Positions 35,701-45,049 are shown, numbered from the stretch's first letter. The stretch is 64,000 nt of DNA from JAVVHH01 sp965199665 (GCA_965199665.1 OZ241208.1:930001-994000); one strand, 5' to 3'. Translations and numbers: made by a program. Notes: generated by a model not told the origin, from the letters alone.

Positions 35701-38700
35701 AGCGCGGCACTACCGGCGCTGCCGGACAGGCTGGCGGCGGTCAGCGTCCCAGCCGTCTGGGTGAGCGCCTGCCCCGCGGTGAGCGACAGCGCGCCGGTGG
35801 TGATGGGCCCGGCCAGGGTCAGCGTGCCGGCCCGCAGCGACACGGCGGTGGCGTCGGCGACGGGGCCGGTCACCGTCAGTGCGCCGGCATCGACGAGGCT
35901 GAAACCGCCGACGCTCGACGCCGCGGCCAAATTGGTGACGTTGTTGGCTTGCCCCAGCGCCGTGGTGCCGGCGGAGGCCGTGGTGAGGGTGCCGGCGGTG
36001 AGGGTGCCGCCGGGCTGCGCGATGGCGCCGCCGGATTGGAGAGACAAGGTGCCGCTCGCGGCGATCGGTCCGGACAGGGTGAGGTTGCTCGCGCCCGAGA
36101 CCGTGGCGTCCGTGGCCGACAGCCCGGTCAGCGTCAAAGCGACGGTGTCGTTGAACCGAAGCGTGCCGGTCGCCGACAGCGAGGCGGCGCTCACGCGGTT
36201 CGCGCCGGTGAGCGACACGGTGTCGGCGGCGGCCGCCAGGCTGCCGGCCGCGATCGTGCCGTTGCTCTGGGTGATCGCCCGGTTGGGGGCGAGGAGGGTG
36301 ACCTGGCCGGGGACGGCCAGGATGCCGCCGTTCTGCGTGATGCCGCCGGGGCCGGTGAGCGTCGCGGCCGAGGCCGAGTTCGTGCCGGCCAGCGCGAGGC
36401 TGCTGCCGGCAATCAGCGTCAGGACGCCCGTCGCGCTCACGTCGGTGGCGTCCAGCGCGGTCCCGGTCTGCAGCGCGAGCGCGCCGGTCGTCGCGGTCAG
36501 GCCCGTGACGCCGCGGATGGAATTGGAGCTGTTGCCCAGCGCGATCGAGCCGGCCGAGCCGGTCACCGTGTTGACCAGCAGGCCCGCGCTGGCACCCTGC
36601 GTCACGGCTCCGGACGTCCGTAGGCGCAGCGTGGTGACGCTGCCGTTCAGGCTCACGAGGCTGTTCGGCGCGCCGAGCACGATGTCGCCCGTCGAGTTGG
36701 CCGTGCCCAGGGTCAGGCTCGGGGCCGAGATCTGGCCATACACGTCGCTCCCGAACGTCCGGTCCGCGGCGGACCCCACGACGAGCGTCGCGCCGGGCGT
36801 GTAGGGCGCGATCGTCACGTCATTGGCCGCCGTGATCGCCGGTCCCGCGCGGGTGGCCGACGGAACGGCGACCCGGTCGGCGATGAGCGTCAGCGACCCG
36901 GCGGGTGCCGTGAGCCGGCCGCCATTGGCGCCGATCGTCAGGGTGCCGCCTCCCGGACCAGTCACCAGCGTGAAGTCGCCGGCCGCTTGCGTGAAGCTGC
37001 CGATCGACGCGATCGCGTTGCCACGGGCGGTCAGGGAAGTCGTCGCGGTGCTCGACCCGTCCAGCTCCGGCGTGGCCAGGGTGGCTGCAGCGGACTGCGT
37101 GATCCCGGCCGCGCCGAGGGTGACCGGGCCGGTGACGGACGACACGGCGCCGGTGAGGGCCAGCGCGGTGCCGGCGTTGTTGAGGTTGAGCCCGCCATAG
37201 GTGGCGAAGTCGCCCAGCGCGGCCACCGCATTGGTCTGCGTGAACTGCGCCGATCCCGCCGCGCCCGTCAGCGTGCCGGCGGTGAGGCTGCCGCTGGTCT
37301 GGACGATCCCCGGGTCGGCGGCGGTGGGCACCGTGCCGTTGGTGTTGAGGCTGTTCAGGCTGACGACCTGGCCGCGAATGTCGGCATACAGCGTCATGCC
37401 GCCGCGGCCGCCCGACGAGAGCGCCAGGGTGCCGCCGGCCTGCACCGCACCGACTTGTAAGTCGGTGTCCGTGTGCAGCGCCGCGTTGCCGGAGACAACC
37501 GTGCCGTAGAAGGTGCCGATCTGGTTGCCGGCATTGGCCAACGCGAGCGATCCGGCCGTCGCGCTGAGGCCGTCCACCGTCAGCGTAGCGTTCTGGCCCT
37601 GGGTGACCGCTCCCGCCGAGCCGAGGCCGAGGCGGCCGAAACCGAGCGTCGTGAGGTCGATCGCCTCGTTGGCCTGGCCGAGCGCGACCGGGCCGGTCTG
37701 CGCGTTGCCGAGGATCAGGTCGAAGGCGGACACGCGGGCCAGCGTGTCGATGGCCACCACCATGGTGCGGGCCGGCGGCTCGATGTCGCCGTTGGTCGTG
37801 AGCAGGATGCCGTAGCCGGCCGTGTTGGGCCGCAACTGAACCACGCCACCCGGTGCCGACAGCGCGCCGCCGCTGGCCACGCCGAGGGTGAGTTGGTCCG
37901 CGGCGATCGAGATCGTGCCGCCGGACGGCACTGTGAGGCCAGTCCCCTCCGTGTTGCCGATCGTGAGCGGGCTGCTGGTGGCCAGCGTGAAGTTGCCGTT
38001 CGTGACGGTGAAGGAGCGGATCGACGCGATCGCGTTGGCGGACGACGACAGCGTCACGCTGCCCGCTTGGCCGCCCAGCTCGCCGGCCGAAATGGCGGCG
38101 CTGCCCTGGGTCAGCGCTCCGGACGTGTCGACGTAGAGCGTGCCGCTGGCCGCCAGACCGCCGGTGAGCGCGATGCCGGAGGGCGCGGAGAGGTTCACAT
38201 CCGCTGCGGTCGTGCTGCCGGCGAGGGTGAGGGCGGCCGTGCCGTTGCTCACCACGCGGGCGGCTGTTTCGCTCGGGATGCTGGTCGAGTCGCCCGCCGT
38301 GAGCGACAAGGTGCCGAGAACGTTGAAGTTGCTGCTTGCCGTGGCGGTGAGGTTGCCCCCGGCCGCGAGGGTGACCGTGTCGCCGCCGACGTTGCCGGTC
38401 ACCACGAGGTCGCCTGCGGTGCTGAGCGCCGCCGTGCCGCTGCCGCTGGCGAAGCTCGTCAGCGTGCCGATCTGGTTGTCGGCGTTCGACAGGTCGATCC
38501 CGTAATTGGCCGCCGCGCCGAGCGAGGCCACGGAAACGGCGCCCGAACCGTTGATGGCCGCGGCCGCCGCCAGATTGAGCGTGCCGATGCCGTTGCCGGT
38601 CAGGTCGATCGTTTCGCCGGACTGGCCGAGCGTGATGTTGCCGCCGCCGCCCTCGTCCGAGGTCGTCGTGAGCAGCGACAGCGTGCCGACGGTGAGCTTG

Positions 38701-40991
38701 GGGAGGTCCGCGGGACGGAGCAGCAGCGCCGTTCCGTCGCTGGTGTCGGTGTCGGAAACCAGGATGTTGCGGCCAAACCCGCTCGGCTGCAGCAGCAGCG
38801 TGCCGCCGGGGGCCGAGATGGCCTTGCCGCCGGCGGGCGCGGCCAGCGTCAGGCTGTCGATCGTCAGCGAGACCGTTTGGCCCGTGGGCACGGAAAGCCC
38901 GCCGCCGCCCGCCGCGTTGCCGATCGTGAGCGGCTGGCCGGGGGCGTTGGTGAGCAGGAAGCCGCCGCCGGTGGTCTGGAAGGACGCGTTCTGCCCGTTG
39001 CCGACGCCGGTGATCGCGTTCGATTGCGGCAAGGACACCGACAAGGCGGAGCCGTACATCTGCGGTGCCGCGACCGTACCGGCCGTCTGGGTGAGCGCGC
39101 CGGTCGTGTTCACCATCCAAGCGGTCGAGGCCGTCACGTTGGCGGCCAGCGTGACGCCGCCGCTGCCGGAGGCGAACCCGATCGTTTGGCCGCTGATGGG
39201 AGCGGAGATGGTGATCGTGCCGGCTTGAGCCGAACCGACCGGCCCGCTGAGGGAGGCGATGAGGAGGTTGCCGCCGGCCGAGGTGGGGGCGTTGACCGCG
39301 ACGATGCCTTGGCCGTTCAGCACAAGGCTGCCGCTCACGGACAAGGCGGCGTTGACCGCGATGTTGCGGCCGGCCTCGAGCTCGACGTCGCCACCCGTGT
39401 AGTTCCAAGCGCTCGCCACCGTGAGGTCGCGGGTGGTGACGAGATGGACGTTGCCGGTGAGCTGGTTGAGTTGGGCGGGGGTGACGTAGGCGTCTGTCGT
39501 CGTGCCGCCGGTGTTGGCGCCGATGTTCGGGTCCGTGTTGCTCGCGGGCGGCTGGTTGGTCGTCCCGGCGGGCTGCGTGTTCGAGATGGTGAGGTCGCGC
39601 GGGTCCAGCACCACCGTCCCGACCCTGCCGCGCGGGGCGGTCGTGTCGGCCCGGCCGGTGAGGCGGAATCCCTTTTCGCCCGAGAGTTCGACCGTGCCGC
39701 CATTGCCGGCCTGCGCGCCGCCCTTGGCCTCGGCCGCGCCGGCGACCGACGTGGCCTCCTTGCTCAGCACGGTGACCCGGCCGCCATTGCCTCGCCCTGT
39801 CGCGTTGGCGGAAAGGCGCGCGCCGGCGGCCACCGTGGTGCGCGCGGACGTGGCGGCCGGCGCGGCGCCCAGCGTGCGGGCGCGGGCGAGCGTGGTGCCG
39901 ACAGCGATCGTGCCCCCACCGGTGGCGCCGTCGGCCGACACGTGCGCGCCGTCGGCCAGCGTCGTCGCGGTGCTGCCGTTGAGCACGACCGTTCCGGCTT
40001 GCCCCGCGCGCGCGTCCGCAGAGATGCGGCCGGCAATGACCACGGCGCCGCCGGTGCCGGCGATGGAGATCTGCCCGGCCTTGGCCCCCACCGTGTTCGC
40101 GCGCACGGTGCCGCCCGCGTCCACCAGGGTCTGCACCACGCCGTCTGCCGCCCGGGCGGTGAGCTGGACGGTGCCGCCATCGGCGCGGATCACCCCGGAA
40201 TTGGTCACCAGCGCGGCGACGGGCTTGCCGTCCGGCCCCGTCGGCACCTGGCGAACCTGCTTGGTCACGTCGATGGAGACCAGCCCGTCGCCGTACATGT
40301 CCAACGTGTGGGCGGCCGCGCCCGCCAGCACGACGTGGCCGAGCCGGGCGTTGATCGTGCCCGAATTGGCGACGGAGGGCGCCACCAGCGCGGCCAGCCC
40401 GGCCTGCTTGACGGTGATGGAGCCGTGGTTCTCCACCCGCGCGTTCGGGTTCGGTGCCTGGTCGAACACCATGCGCCCGGCCATGAAGTTCTGGTTCGTG
40501 ATTCCGGGCGCACTCACGATCAGGCTTTGCGCGTTGACCTGGGCGCCCTTGAAGAACGTCACCCCGTTGGGATTGGTCAGGATCACCTGGCCGTTGGCGG
40601 AGATGCGACCGGCGATCGCCGACGGGTCCGGCCCGGTGACGCGGTTCAGCGTGGCGCTGTTGGCCGATGGCTGCTGAAAGGTGACGGTCTGGTTGCGGCC
40701 GACGTCGAACGAGTGCCAGTCGATGGCCGCGCGGCCGGAGGACTGGTTGATGACGGTGTTGCCGGGGCTTTGCGAGATCGCGGCGCTGCCGGCGACCACC
40801 TGGCCCCCTTGGGGACGCGCGTTGGGGGCGGGTTGCGCGCCGGCAGGCAGCACCACCGTCAAGGCGGTCGCGGCACCCAGCGCCGTGCCCCGCAGGAGGG
40901 CGGCTCGGCTGAGCCGCATCGCGCGCAGGTGCGGCGTGGGCGGGATGGCGCTGTTCTTCTTGGGGCGCTCGGACATCGTTGGGCCCATCAT
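32718..40991 (-). CDS. Two-partner secretion exoprotein (TpsA, filamentous haemagglutinin family)
   Basis: A 2757-residue secreted beta-helix protein. The extended N-terminus (from ATG 40991; MSERPKKN at 40976 is an alternative) leads to the signal RAALLRGTALGAATALTVVL. The TPS domain (about 55-300) has the conserved NRVTG and LTNPNGVTFFKGA motifs. The rest is a very long series of beta-helix repeats of roughly 45-60 residues, rich in Gly, Ala, Ser and Thr, with recurring SGQAGS and N.IGTLG..T patterns and no Cys until near the end. Its stop is two bases before the CHAT gene. It likely forms an adhesive or contact-dependent filament exported by the adjacent TpsB. Confidence 0.92.
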   Translation of the reverse strand: MMGPTMSERPKKNSAIPPTPHLRAMRLSRAALLRGTALGAATALTVVLPAGAQPAPNARPQGGQVVAGSAAISQSPGNTVINQSSGRAAIDWHSFDVGRNQTVTFQQPSANSATLNRVTGPDPSAIAGRISANGQVILTNPNGVTFFKGAQVNAQSLIVSAPGITNQNFMAGRMVFDQAPNPNARVENHGSITVKQAGLAALVAPSVANSGTINARLGHVVLAGAAAHTLDMYGDGLVSIDVTKQVRQVPTGPDGKPVAALVTNSGVIRADGGTVQLTARAADGVVQTLVDAGGTVRANTVGAKAGQISIAGTGGAVVIAGRISADARAGQAGTVVLNGSTATTLADGAHVSADGATGGGTIAVGTTLARARTLGAAPAATSARTTVAAGARLSANATGRGNGGRVTVLSKEATSVAGAAEAKGGAQAGNGGTVELSGEKGFRLTGRADTTAPRGRVGTVVLDPRDLTISNTQPAGTTNQPPASNTDPNIGANTGGTTTDAYVTPAQLNQLTGNVHLVTTRDLTVASAWNYTGGDVELEAGRNIAVNAALSVSGSLVLNGQGIVAVNAPTSAGGNLLIASLSGPVGSAQAGTITISAPISGQTIGFASGSGGVTLAANVTASTAWMVNTTGALTQTAGTVAAPQMYGSALSVSLPQSNAITGVGNGQNASFQTTGGGFLLTNAPGQPLTIGNAAGGGGLSVPTGQTVSLTIDSLTLAAPAGGKAISAPGGTLLLQPSGFGRNILVSDTDTSDGTALLLRPADLPKLTVGTLSLLTTTSDEGGGGNITLGQSGETIDLTGNGIGTLNLAAAAAINGSGAVSVASLGAAANYGIDLSNADNQIGTLTSFASGSGTAALSTAGDLVVTGNVGGDTVTLAAGGNLTATASSNFNVLGTLSLTAGDSTSIPSETAARVVSNGTAALTLAGSTTAADVNLSAPSGIALTGGLAASGTLYVDTSGALTQGSAAISAGELGGQAGSVTLSSSANAIASIRSFTVTNGNFTLATSSPLTIGNTEGTGLTVPSGGTISIAADQLTLGVASGGALSAPGGVVQLRPNTAGYGILLTTNGDIEPPARTMVVAIDTLARVSAFDLILGNAQTGPVALGQANEAIDLTTLGFGRLGLGSAGAVTQGQNATLTVDGLSATAGSLALANAGNQIGTFYGTVVSGNAALHTDTDLQVGAVQAGGTLALSSGGRGGMTLYADIRGQVVSLNSLNTNGTVPTAADPGIVQTSGSLTAGTLTGAAGSAQFTQTNAVAALGDFATYGGLNLNNAGTALALTGAVSSVTGPVTLGAAGITQSAAATLATPELDGSSTATTSLTARGNAIASIGSFTQAAGDFTLVTGPGGGTLTIGANGGRLTAPAGSLTLIADRVAVPSATRAGPAITAANDVTIAPYTPGATLVVGSAADRTFGSDVYGQISAPSLTLGTANSTGDIVLGAPNSLVSLNGSVTTLRLRTSGAVTQGASAGLLVNTVTGSAGSIALGNSSNSIRGVTGLTATTGALALQTGTALDATDVSATGVLTLIAGSSLALAGTNSASAATLTGPGGITQNGGILAVPGQVTLLAPNRAITQSNGTIAAGSLAAAADTVSLTGANRVSAASLSATGTLRFNDTVALTLTGLSATDATVSGASNLTLSGPIAASGTLSLQSGGAIAQPGGTLTAGTLTTASAGTTALGQANNVTNLAAASSVGGFSLVDAGALTVTGPVADATAVSLRAGTLTLAGPITTGALSLTAGQALTQTAGTLTAASLSGSAGSAALRGANAIASLGNFSAAGDVTLVDRVPLTLTGTVSAGSGRAITLAADTIIFGAGSVLSAPGGAVALGEYTAGGGMTLAGSGTVVAASATVGSAAAGPLSITGSLDVTQATVDLRSAGAITETGSGAIAAATLTGAAGSASLAGPNRIGTLGRFDTNAGFTLSDAVPLTVGGAVTVGSGQTIMLMADQVVFGTGGSFAAPSGTVWVADYTPGRGIVLDGRGIPFRANTLRVGTPTAGPISITGAFNLSGMTLELLSSGAVTETGAGAVIASVLSGQAASVNLTGDNQIGTVDRFTATGDFALVNRGTLAVAGPVTASTVELSTAGDLRLSGALTATGAVSLVASGAIEQTGGAVTAASLGGSAASVRLTGPNRIGSLADWTTVGSFAFANTVPLSIGGRVAVGAGQRLSIATPSLAFAGGTLSAPGGTVGLAGINGTGISVGGGTVALDAGTLSLGDAAGGPISITGVLDVGAATLDLRSAGAVTETNNGAVIAATLTGQAGSASLGGRNQIGTLGRFATGGNLLLNNGPDLAVAGPVSAGNLTLSTSGSLSLSGAVSTTGTASLSAAGAIGQSGGAVSAPILTAAGASISLEAAGNAIGTLGTVTTGSTFSLSSSTDLVVAAPMTASAVTLTSGGILTLASTLAASNVTLNARGGVGQIAGSVIAGRLAGTARSVSLGGTNEVDTLGFATTNGFKLVDRRALTVTGPLTDTNAGIDLTAPAITLAGPVSAPALLLSTSGAAVQTGGAINVGILTGQVGSMDIGTAAPASVGTLGPLTASGAVSLTSQSPLVVAGPIAAPAATVTGTGALVLNGGTIRASAASFAVRPGADGTARVSQLGTTTLTSPSGSPATLRLSLPPSGGTVELSNLQAPGSAVVLSLGAGNATGSLSAAQLTIQGSGGSAELSGEIGGRTGTTAAQIGLLQPGPDLRYTFNNCAIAAATCSSDAIAVVSLPTAAIASVLRPDILTLGILDLTVTRDRDDPTLLLPNISDRDY

Positions 40992-40992
40992 G

Positions 40993-42738
40993 TCAGAACC
41001 TGCTCAGGACGCGCCAGTAGGCGGCGTTCGCTTTTAAGGGCTGCACCACGCCCGCCGTGCCGAACGGCAGCCGCGTATTGCGGATGACGCCCTCGATGTC
41101 GAACTCGGTGAAGCGCGTGATCGTGAAGCGGGCGCCGATCCCTTCGGAGGACAAGCGGGCATTGGGATCGATCGACTGGTTCTCGAAGGTCTGGCCGCGA
41201 TCGTAGAACGCGTAGAACTGCGCCGTGATGGGGATGGACGTATCGAACAGCGACACGTCGAGCCCGGTGTTCAGTTGGAGCTCGAACGACCACGCCAGCG
41301 CGTTGTCGCCGGTCACTTGTCCGGAATAGAAGCCCCGGTTGATCTCGCTCCCGCCCAGAAAGAACTTCTCGGATGGCGGAAGCACGCGGTTGCTGACCTG
41401 GCCTTGCAGCGAGGCCCGCAGCGCCACGCTTGCATCCGTCCAGGGTGAGAACAGGGTCTGGGTGCGCGAGATCTCCGCCGTCGCCTTGGTGAAATCCACC
41501 CGTTCGTTGAGGCGGCCGGGCTGCGGGTTGCCGTTGCCCGTGCTGCCGAACCCGTTCAGCCCTTGGGAGCCCCGCACACCGACAAAGTTGATGGCAGGGC
41601 GGCTGTCGCCGGCCAGATTGTCCTGGATCGCATACTGGAAGCCAAGGCGGACGACACGCAGGCTGTCGAAGCTGCTGCGGGCCGACTGACCGGCCGGGCC
41701 GGAATCGGTGCGGGTTTCCGTGTCGATCGCGTCCAGGCTGCTCACGACGCTGAAGGTCTGGCTGCGCGACCGGATCAACGGGTACGTCGCGCCGAGGCCA
41801 TACACCGCCGTGGTGCCGCGGTAGCCGACCGTGCGGAGGAAGTCGGAAGGCACCGCGCGCCCGAATCCGCCGTAGAGCCGCACCTTCAGCCCGGAGCCGC
41901 CGACGAAGAACTCGGTGGAAGCTTGGCCGAAGTTCTGCGTGTTGGCGTCGGTATGGTAGAGCGAGAATTCGGTGCGCTCGCCGAACTCGGTGAAGCTGTT
42001 GGCGTCCAAGACCAGCAGGCTCTCGATCGGCCCGGTGAGGCGGAACGCCCGGTTGTCCGCAGTGAGCAGCCCGTTGAACGGCTGGCGGCGGACCTGGGCG
42101 ACGAGCGTCAGCGCGCCGGGATCGCCCAGGGACGGCTGCAGCACGGCATTGACCGTGATGCCCGGGATGTCCTGGGCCAGCAGCAGCCACCGCTCGATGG
42201 TGTCGTTGTCGATCGGCTGCACCTCCGTGAGGTGCTCCAGAAAGCGCAGGACCTGCACGCCAGCCGGGCCGATGTCGCCATCCAGCTTGACCGCGGCGAT
42301 CCGCCCTTCGACGACGTTGAAGCGGAGGTCGCCCGCCGGGCCGACTTCCGCCGTCACCGTGGTCAGGACGAAGCCGCGCGTGCGGTACAACGACAGCAAG
42401 GACGCGCGGGCGTCCTCGATGCGGGCGACGGGGATGCGCGGCCCGACCAGGCCCGTCGTCATCGCCTCCAGCATCGGCGCCGGAAACGCGGTCGCGCCGG
42501 CGATCGCGACGCTGCGGATCGGAACGTCCACGGCCGGTGTCGGGGACGGGGCGGCCGGCCGGAGCAGGCCCGTTTCCGGCTGAAGGTCGGGAGGGACCTG
42601 AGGCAGGACGCGGGGAATCGGCGAACCCTGCGGCACGGCGTTGCCGGTGAACGGCGCGCCGGGCCGTTGCGCGTGGGCGGCCGGCCCAAGCGCAGCGCCG
42701 AGCAAGGAAAGCGCGATCAGTAATCCGCGCGGGCGCAT
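40993..42738 (-). CDS. Two-partner secretion outer-membrane transporter (TpsB, ShlB/FhaC/HecB family)
   Basis: A 581-residue protein. ATG 42738 starts a signal peptide (LLIALSLLGAALGPAAHAQ). A Pro-rich linker precedes POTRA domains at about residues 70-220 (SVAIAGATAFPAPML..., GFVLTTVTAE). The C-terminal half is the 16-strand barrel, including the VRG and LGG conserved motifs (FVGVRGSQGLNG, FFLGGSEINRG) and a terminal Phe. It secretes TpsA. It is upstream of tpsA with one base between stop and start. Confidence 0.92.
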   Translation of the reverse strand: MRPRGLLIALSLLGAALGPAAHAQRPGAPFTGNAVPQGSPIPRVLPQVPPDLQPETGLLRPAAPSPTPAVDVPIRSVAIAGATAFPAPMLEAMTTGLVGPRIPVARIEDARASLLSLYRTRGFVLTTVTAEVGPAGDLRFNVVEGRIAAVKLDGDIGPAGVQVLRFLEHLTEVQPIDNDTIERWLLLAQDIPGITVNAVLQPSLGDPGALTLVAQVRRQPFNGLLTADNRAFRLTGPIESLLVLDANSFTEFGERTEFSLYHTDANTQNFGQASTEFFVGGSGLKVRLYGGFGRAVPSDFLRTVGYRGTTAVYGLGATYPLIRSRSQTFSVVSSLDAIDTETRTDSGPAGQSARSSFDSLRVVRLGFQYAIQDNLAGDSRPAINFVGVRGSQGLNGFGSTGNGNPQPGRLNERVDFTKATAEISRTQTLFSPWTDASVALRASLQGQVSNRVLPPSEKFFLGGSEINRGFYSGQVTGDNALAWSFELQLNTGLDVSLFDTSIPITAQFYAFYDRGQTFENQSIDPNARLSSEGIGARFTITRFTEFDIEGVIRNTRLPFGTAGVVQPLKANAAYWRVLSRF

Positions 42739-42745
42739 TCGGGTG

Positions 42746-43333
42746 TCAGAACGCTCCAAGCGCGGGCGCGTAGTACCCGAGCAGCGAGAGAATGATGCCG
42801 GCAGCGCCGAGCCCCGCCGCCACCAGCAGCAGCCACCGGGATCGCGTGATCGCCGAGGCGGTCGCCAGCACGATGCCGAGCTGGTACGCGGCCGATCCGT
42901 TGTGATACGCGTGGGTTTGTTCCATGGCGTGGTCGCGGCCGTGTTCCAGGTCGTGGGCGTGGTGCTCCAGCGCCTTGCGGCCGTCTTTGGGATCGTTCTC
43001 GTAGCGGTCGACATCCGCCGACAGCGTGCCGGCGAGCGCCTTCAGCGCCGTCGGATCCGCCACTGGGTTCAGCGCCGCCGCCAGCCCGGCGATGTCGCGC
43101 GCCACCGTGATCCGCGTCGATTTGGCCTGAAATTGCGCCCAGATATCGGCCGCCTCGATCGAACGTTGCTGCACCCGGATCTCGGCTTGTCGTGCGCCCT
43201 GTTCGGCAACGGCCAGTCCAGCCGCGAGGACGGCGACGAGGAGGGCTGCGAGTTGCGCCTGGCTGGCGGGTTCATGATGGGCGCCATGCGACGCATGCTC
43301 GTGCCGTTCCAAACTTTCGACTACTTGGTTCAC
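42746..43333 (-). CDS. DUF4337-family membrane protein
   Basis: A 195-residue protein, GTG 43333. It opens with a His-rich stretch (ERHEHASHGAHHEP), then one helix (LAALLVAVLAAGLAVAE), a charged central region with DIWAQFQAKSTR, and two C-terminal helices (GIVLATASAITRS, LLLVAAGLGAAGIILSLLGYY). This is the DUF4337 pattern; function unknown. It precedes tpsB by 7 bases and probably opens the minus-strand operon, divergent from the PAAR gene. Confidence 0.8.
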   Translation of the reverse strand: MNQVVESLERHEHASHGAHHEPASQAQLAALLVAVLAAGLAVAEQGARQAEIRVQQRSIEAADIWAQFQAKSTRITVARDIAGLAAALNPVADPTALKALAGTLSADVDRYENDPKDGRKALEHHAHDLEHGRDHAMEQTHAYHNGSAAYQLGIVLATASAITRSRWLLLVAAGLGAAGIILSLLGYYAPALGAF

Positions 43334-43464
43334 CGAACGCCGCTCCGCACCTGGAGGACGTTATAGACCCGGACACGGGAATGTGTAGTCACCTGTTGCA
43401 CGCCCGCCGGCTTGATTTTCGGCGCGCGGCGCGCATCGTGCGGCGGCGTTCGAGGGGTAGCGAG

Positions 43465-43848
43465 ATGGGACAGCCAGCGGCCAGGCTGGGCGATCGGGTG
43501 TTGCAGAACGGCCCGCACTGCCATGCGAACATCCATCCCGCGGCCCTGGTGCCGACGCCGATGCCCCATCCGCCGATGCCGCTCACGATCGTGAAAGGGT
43601 CGCCCAACGTCATGATCGGCGGCCAGCCCGCAGCCCGCGTGACGGACACGACGGCGCCGTGCTTGCTTGTCGGGTGTGTGCCGGGTGGCCCGGGTTTGAT
43701 CAACAAGGGTTCGGCAACCGTGATGATCAACAACATTCCCGCGGCCCGGGTCGGCGACTCCACCTCCCATCCCGCCTGCGTGGCGGTGATCGCCGCCCCG
43801 ACCGGCACCATCATCCCGACCGGCTGCCCGACCGTCCTGATCGGCTGA
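43465..43848 (+). CDS. PAAR-domain protein, T6SS spike tip
   Basis: A 127-residue protein from ATG 43465, following a GAGG-type site. It has two PAAR-type repeats: GSPNVMIGGQPAARVTDTTA and GSATVMINNIPAARVGDSTS, with His and Cys residues (HCHANIHP, SHPACVAV, PTGCPTVLIG) to bind the zinc at the cone tip. PAAR proteins sharpen the VgrG spike and can carry effectors. It is the first gene of the T6SS cluster and has no extension domain, so any cargo is encoded separately. Confidence 0.9.
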   Translation: MGQPAARLGDRVLQNGPHCHANIHPAALVPTPMPHPPMPLTIVKGSPNVMIGGQPAARVTDTTAPCLLVGCVPGGPGLINKGSATVMINNIPAARVGDSTSHPACVAVIAAPTGTIIPTGCPTVLIG

Positions 43849-44928
43849 ATGCGGCTCGGGCACTTCGCGGCCTGGGCGCCGCGCTGCCCCGTCTGCGCAC
43901 GCGCGGGACGGGCGGCGCCGCTCGGCGTGGCCGACGGAGCGCGCGAGCACGACGGTGACGTGGTGGCGGGTCGCCTCCTCTGCGCTGACCCGGCCTGTCG
44001 GCGCGAATACCCGATCGTGGACGGCATTCCGGTCATCTCGGCCGACCTGCCGCACCTGTTGCGAGAACGCGGCGTGGAGCTGCTGCTGCGCGAAGACCTG
44101 TCGGACGACGTGCTCGGACTTCTGGGCGACGCGCTGGGCGCCGATAGCTGGCTGGAGGCGATCCGGAGCCCGGCCTCGACCTACGGATGGGACGCCTACG
44201 CCGATCTCGACCCGAGCGAGCCGGCCGGAGACCCGGCCCCGGGCGCAGCGCGGCGCTGCCTGGCGCACCTCCTCGCGCTTTGCCCGCAACCGGCACGGCC
44301 GATCTTGCGCGTTCTGGATGTCGGATGCGGCGGGGGCCGGACCGCCTTCGACGCGGCGGCGTCCGCGCCGGAAGGGTTGGTGCTTGGGATCGACACGAAC
44401 CTGGCACTGCTCCGCCTGGCGCGCCGGGTCGCGACCGCGGGTGTGGCGGTCTATGCCCGACGGCGGATCGGGCTGGTGTATGACACCAGGCGTTTCGCGG
44501 CGGAGCTGCCGGGTCGCGAACGGGTCGATTTCTGGGCGTGCGACGCCGACGCGCTGCCGTTCGCGCCCGGGAGTGCCGACCTCGTGCTCGCGCTCAACCT
44601 GCTCGACTGCGTGCCGGACCCCGTCGCGCTCCTGCATGCGTTGGCGGGCTTGCTCACCCCGGGCGCCCGCTTGCTGTTGGCGACCCCGTTCGACTGGGCT
44701 GCGCGCGCGACGCCGATGGAGCATTGGATCGGCGGCCATTCGGCGCGCGGCTCGACCGGTGGCGCTGCCGAGCCGCTGCTCGACGATCTCCTGCGACCCG
44801 GCGGGCACGAGCGCGCCGTCCACGGCTTGGCCCGGTTGGGCACGGGCGACCATGAATGGACGACCCGCCTCCACGACCGCGCTGCCGTGCGCTACCGCAC
44901 ACACCTGGTTGCGCTGGAACGAACATAG
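43849..44928 (+). CDS. SAM-dependent methyltransferase with Trm112-like zinc motif
   Basis: A 359-residue protein starting directly after the PAAR stop (no spacer). The N-terminus has CPVC and a second Cys pair (LLCADPACRREYP.VDGIPV), a Trm112-like zinc ribbon. The class I methyltransferase core follows with motif I LDVGCGGGRTAFDAA near residue 150 and DADALPFAPGSADLVLALNLL. Such architectures methylate small molecules or proteins. Its place inside the T6SS operon is unusual. It could modify a T6SS component, act as an effector carried by PAAR, or be a passenger. Confidence 0.82.
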   Translation: MRLGHFAAWAPRCPVCARAGRAAPLGVADGAREHDGDVVAGRLLCADPACRREYPIVDGIPVISADLPHLLRERGVELLLREDLSDDVLGLLGDALGADSWLEAIRSPASTYGWDAYADLDPSEPAGDPAPGAARRCLAHLLALCPQPARPILRVLDVGCGGGRTAFDAAASAPEGLVLGIDTNLALLRLARRVATAGVAVYARRRIGLVYDTRRFAAELPGRERVDFWACDADALPFAPGSADLVLALNLLDCVPDPVALLHALAGLLTPGARLLLATPFDWAARATPMEHWIGGHSARGSTGGAAEPLLDDLLRPGGHERAVHGLARLGTGDHEWTTRLHDRAAVRYRTHLVALERT

Positions 44929-45049
44929 TTCCCCCTAGACAAGAAGAATTGAACGACACAAGATACCGCCGCGAGTAGGACGCCGCCGCTTGGCGCGGAG
45001 CTGCTCCGGCCGACTGCTCCGTGCTGCGAATCGAGATCGTCCACCCTCA

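Noticed and set aside
36820..39408. 862-codon minus-strand frame offset from tpsA
   Set aside because: Arg/His-rich off-frame reading of the same repeats; no domain and no start signals.
37473..41087. 1204-codon plus-strand open frame opposite tpsA
   Set aside because: It mirrors the repetitive GC-rich tpsA sequence, is dominated by Arg/Gly/Ala/Asp without any domain, and has no ribosome site. It is a shadow.
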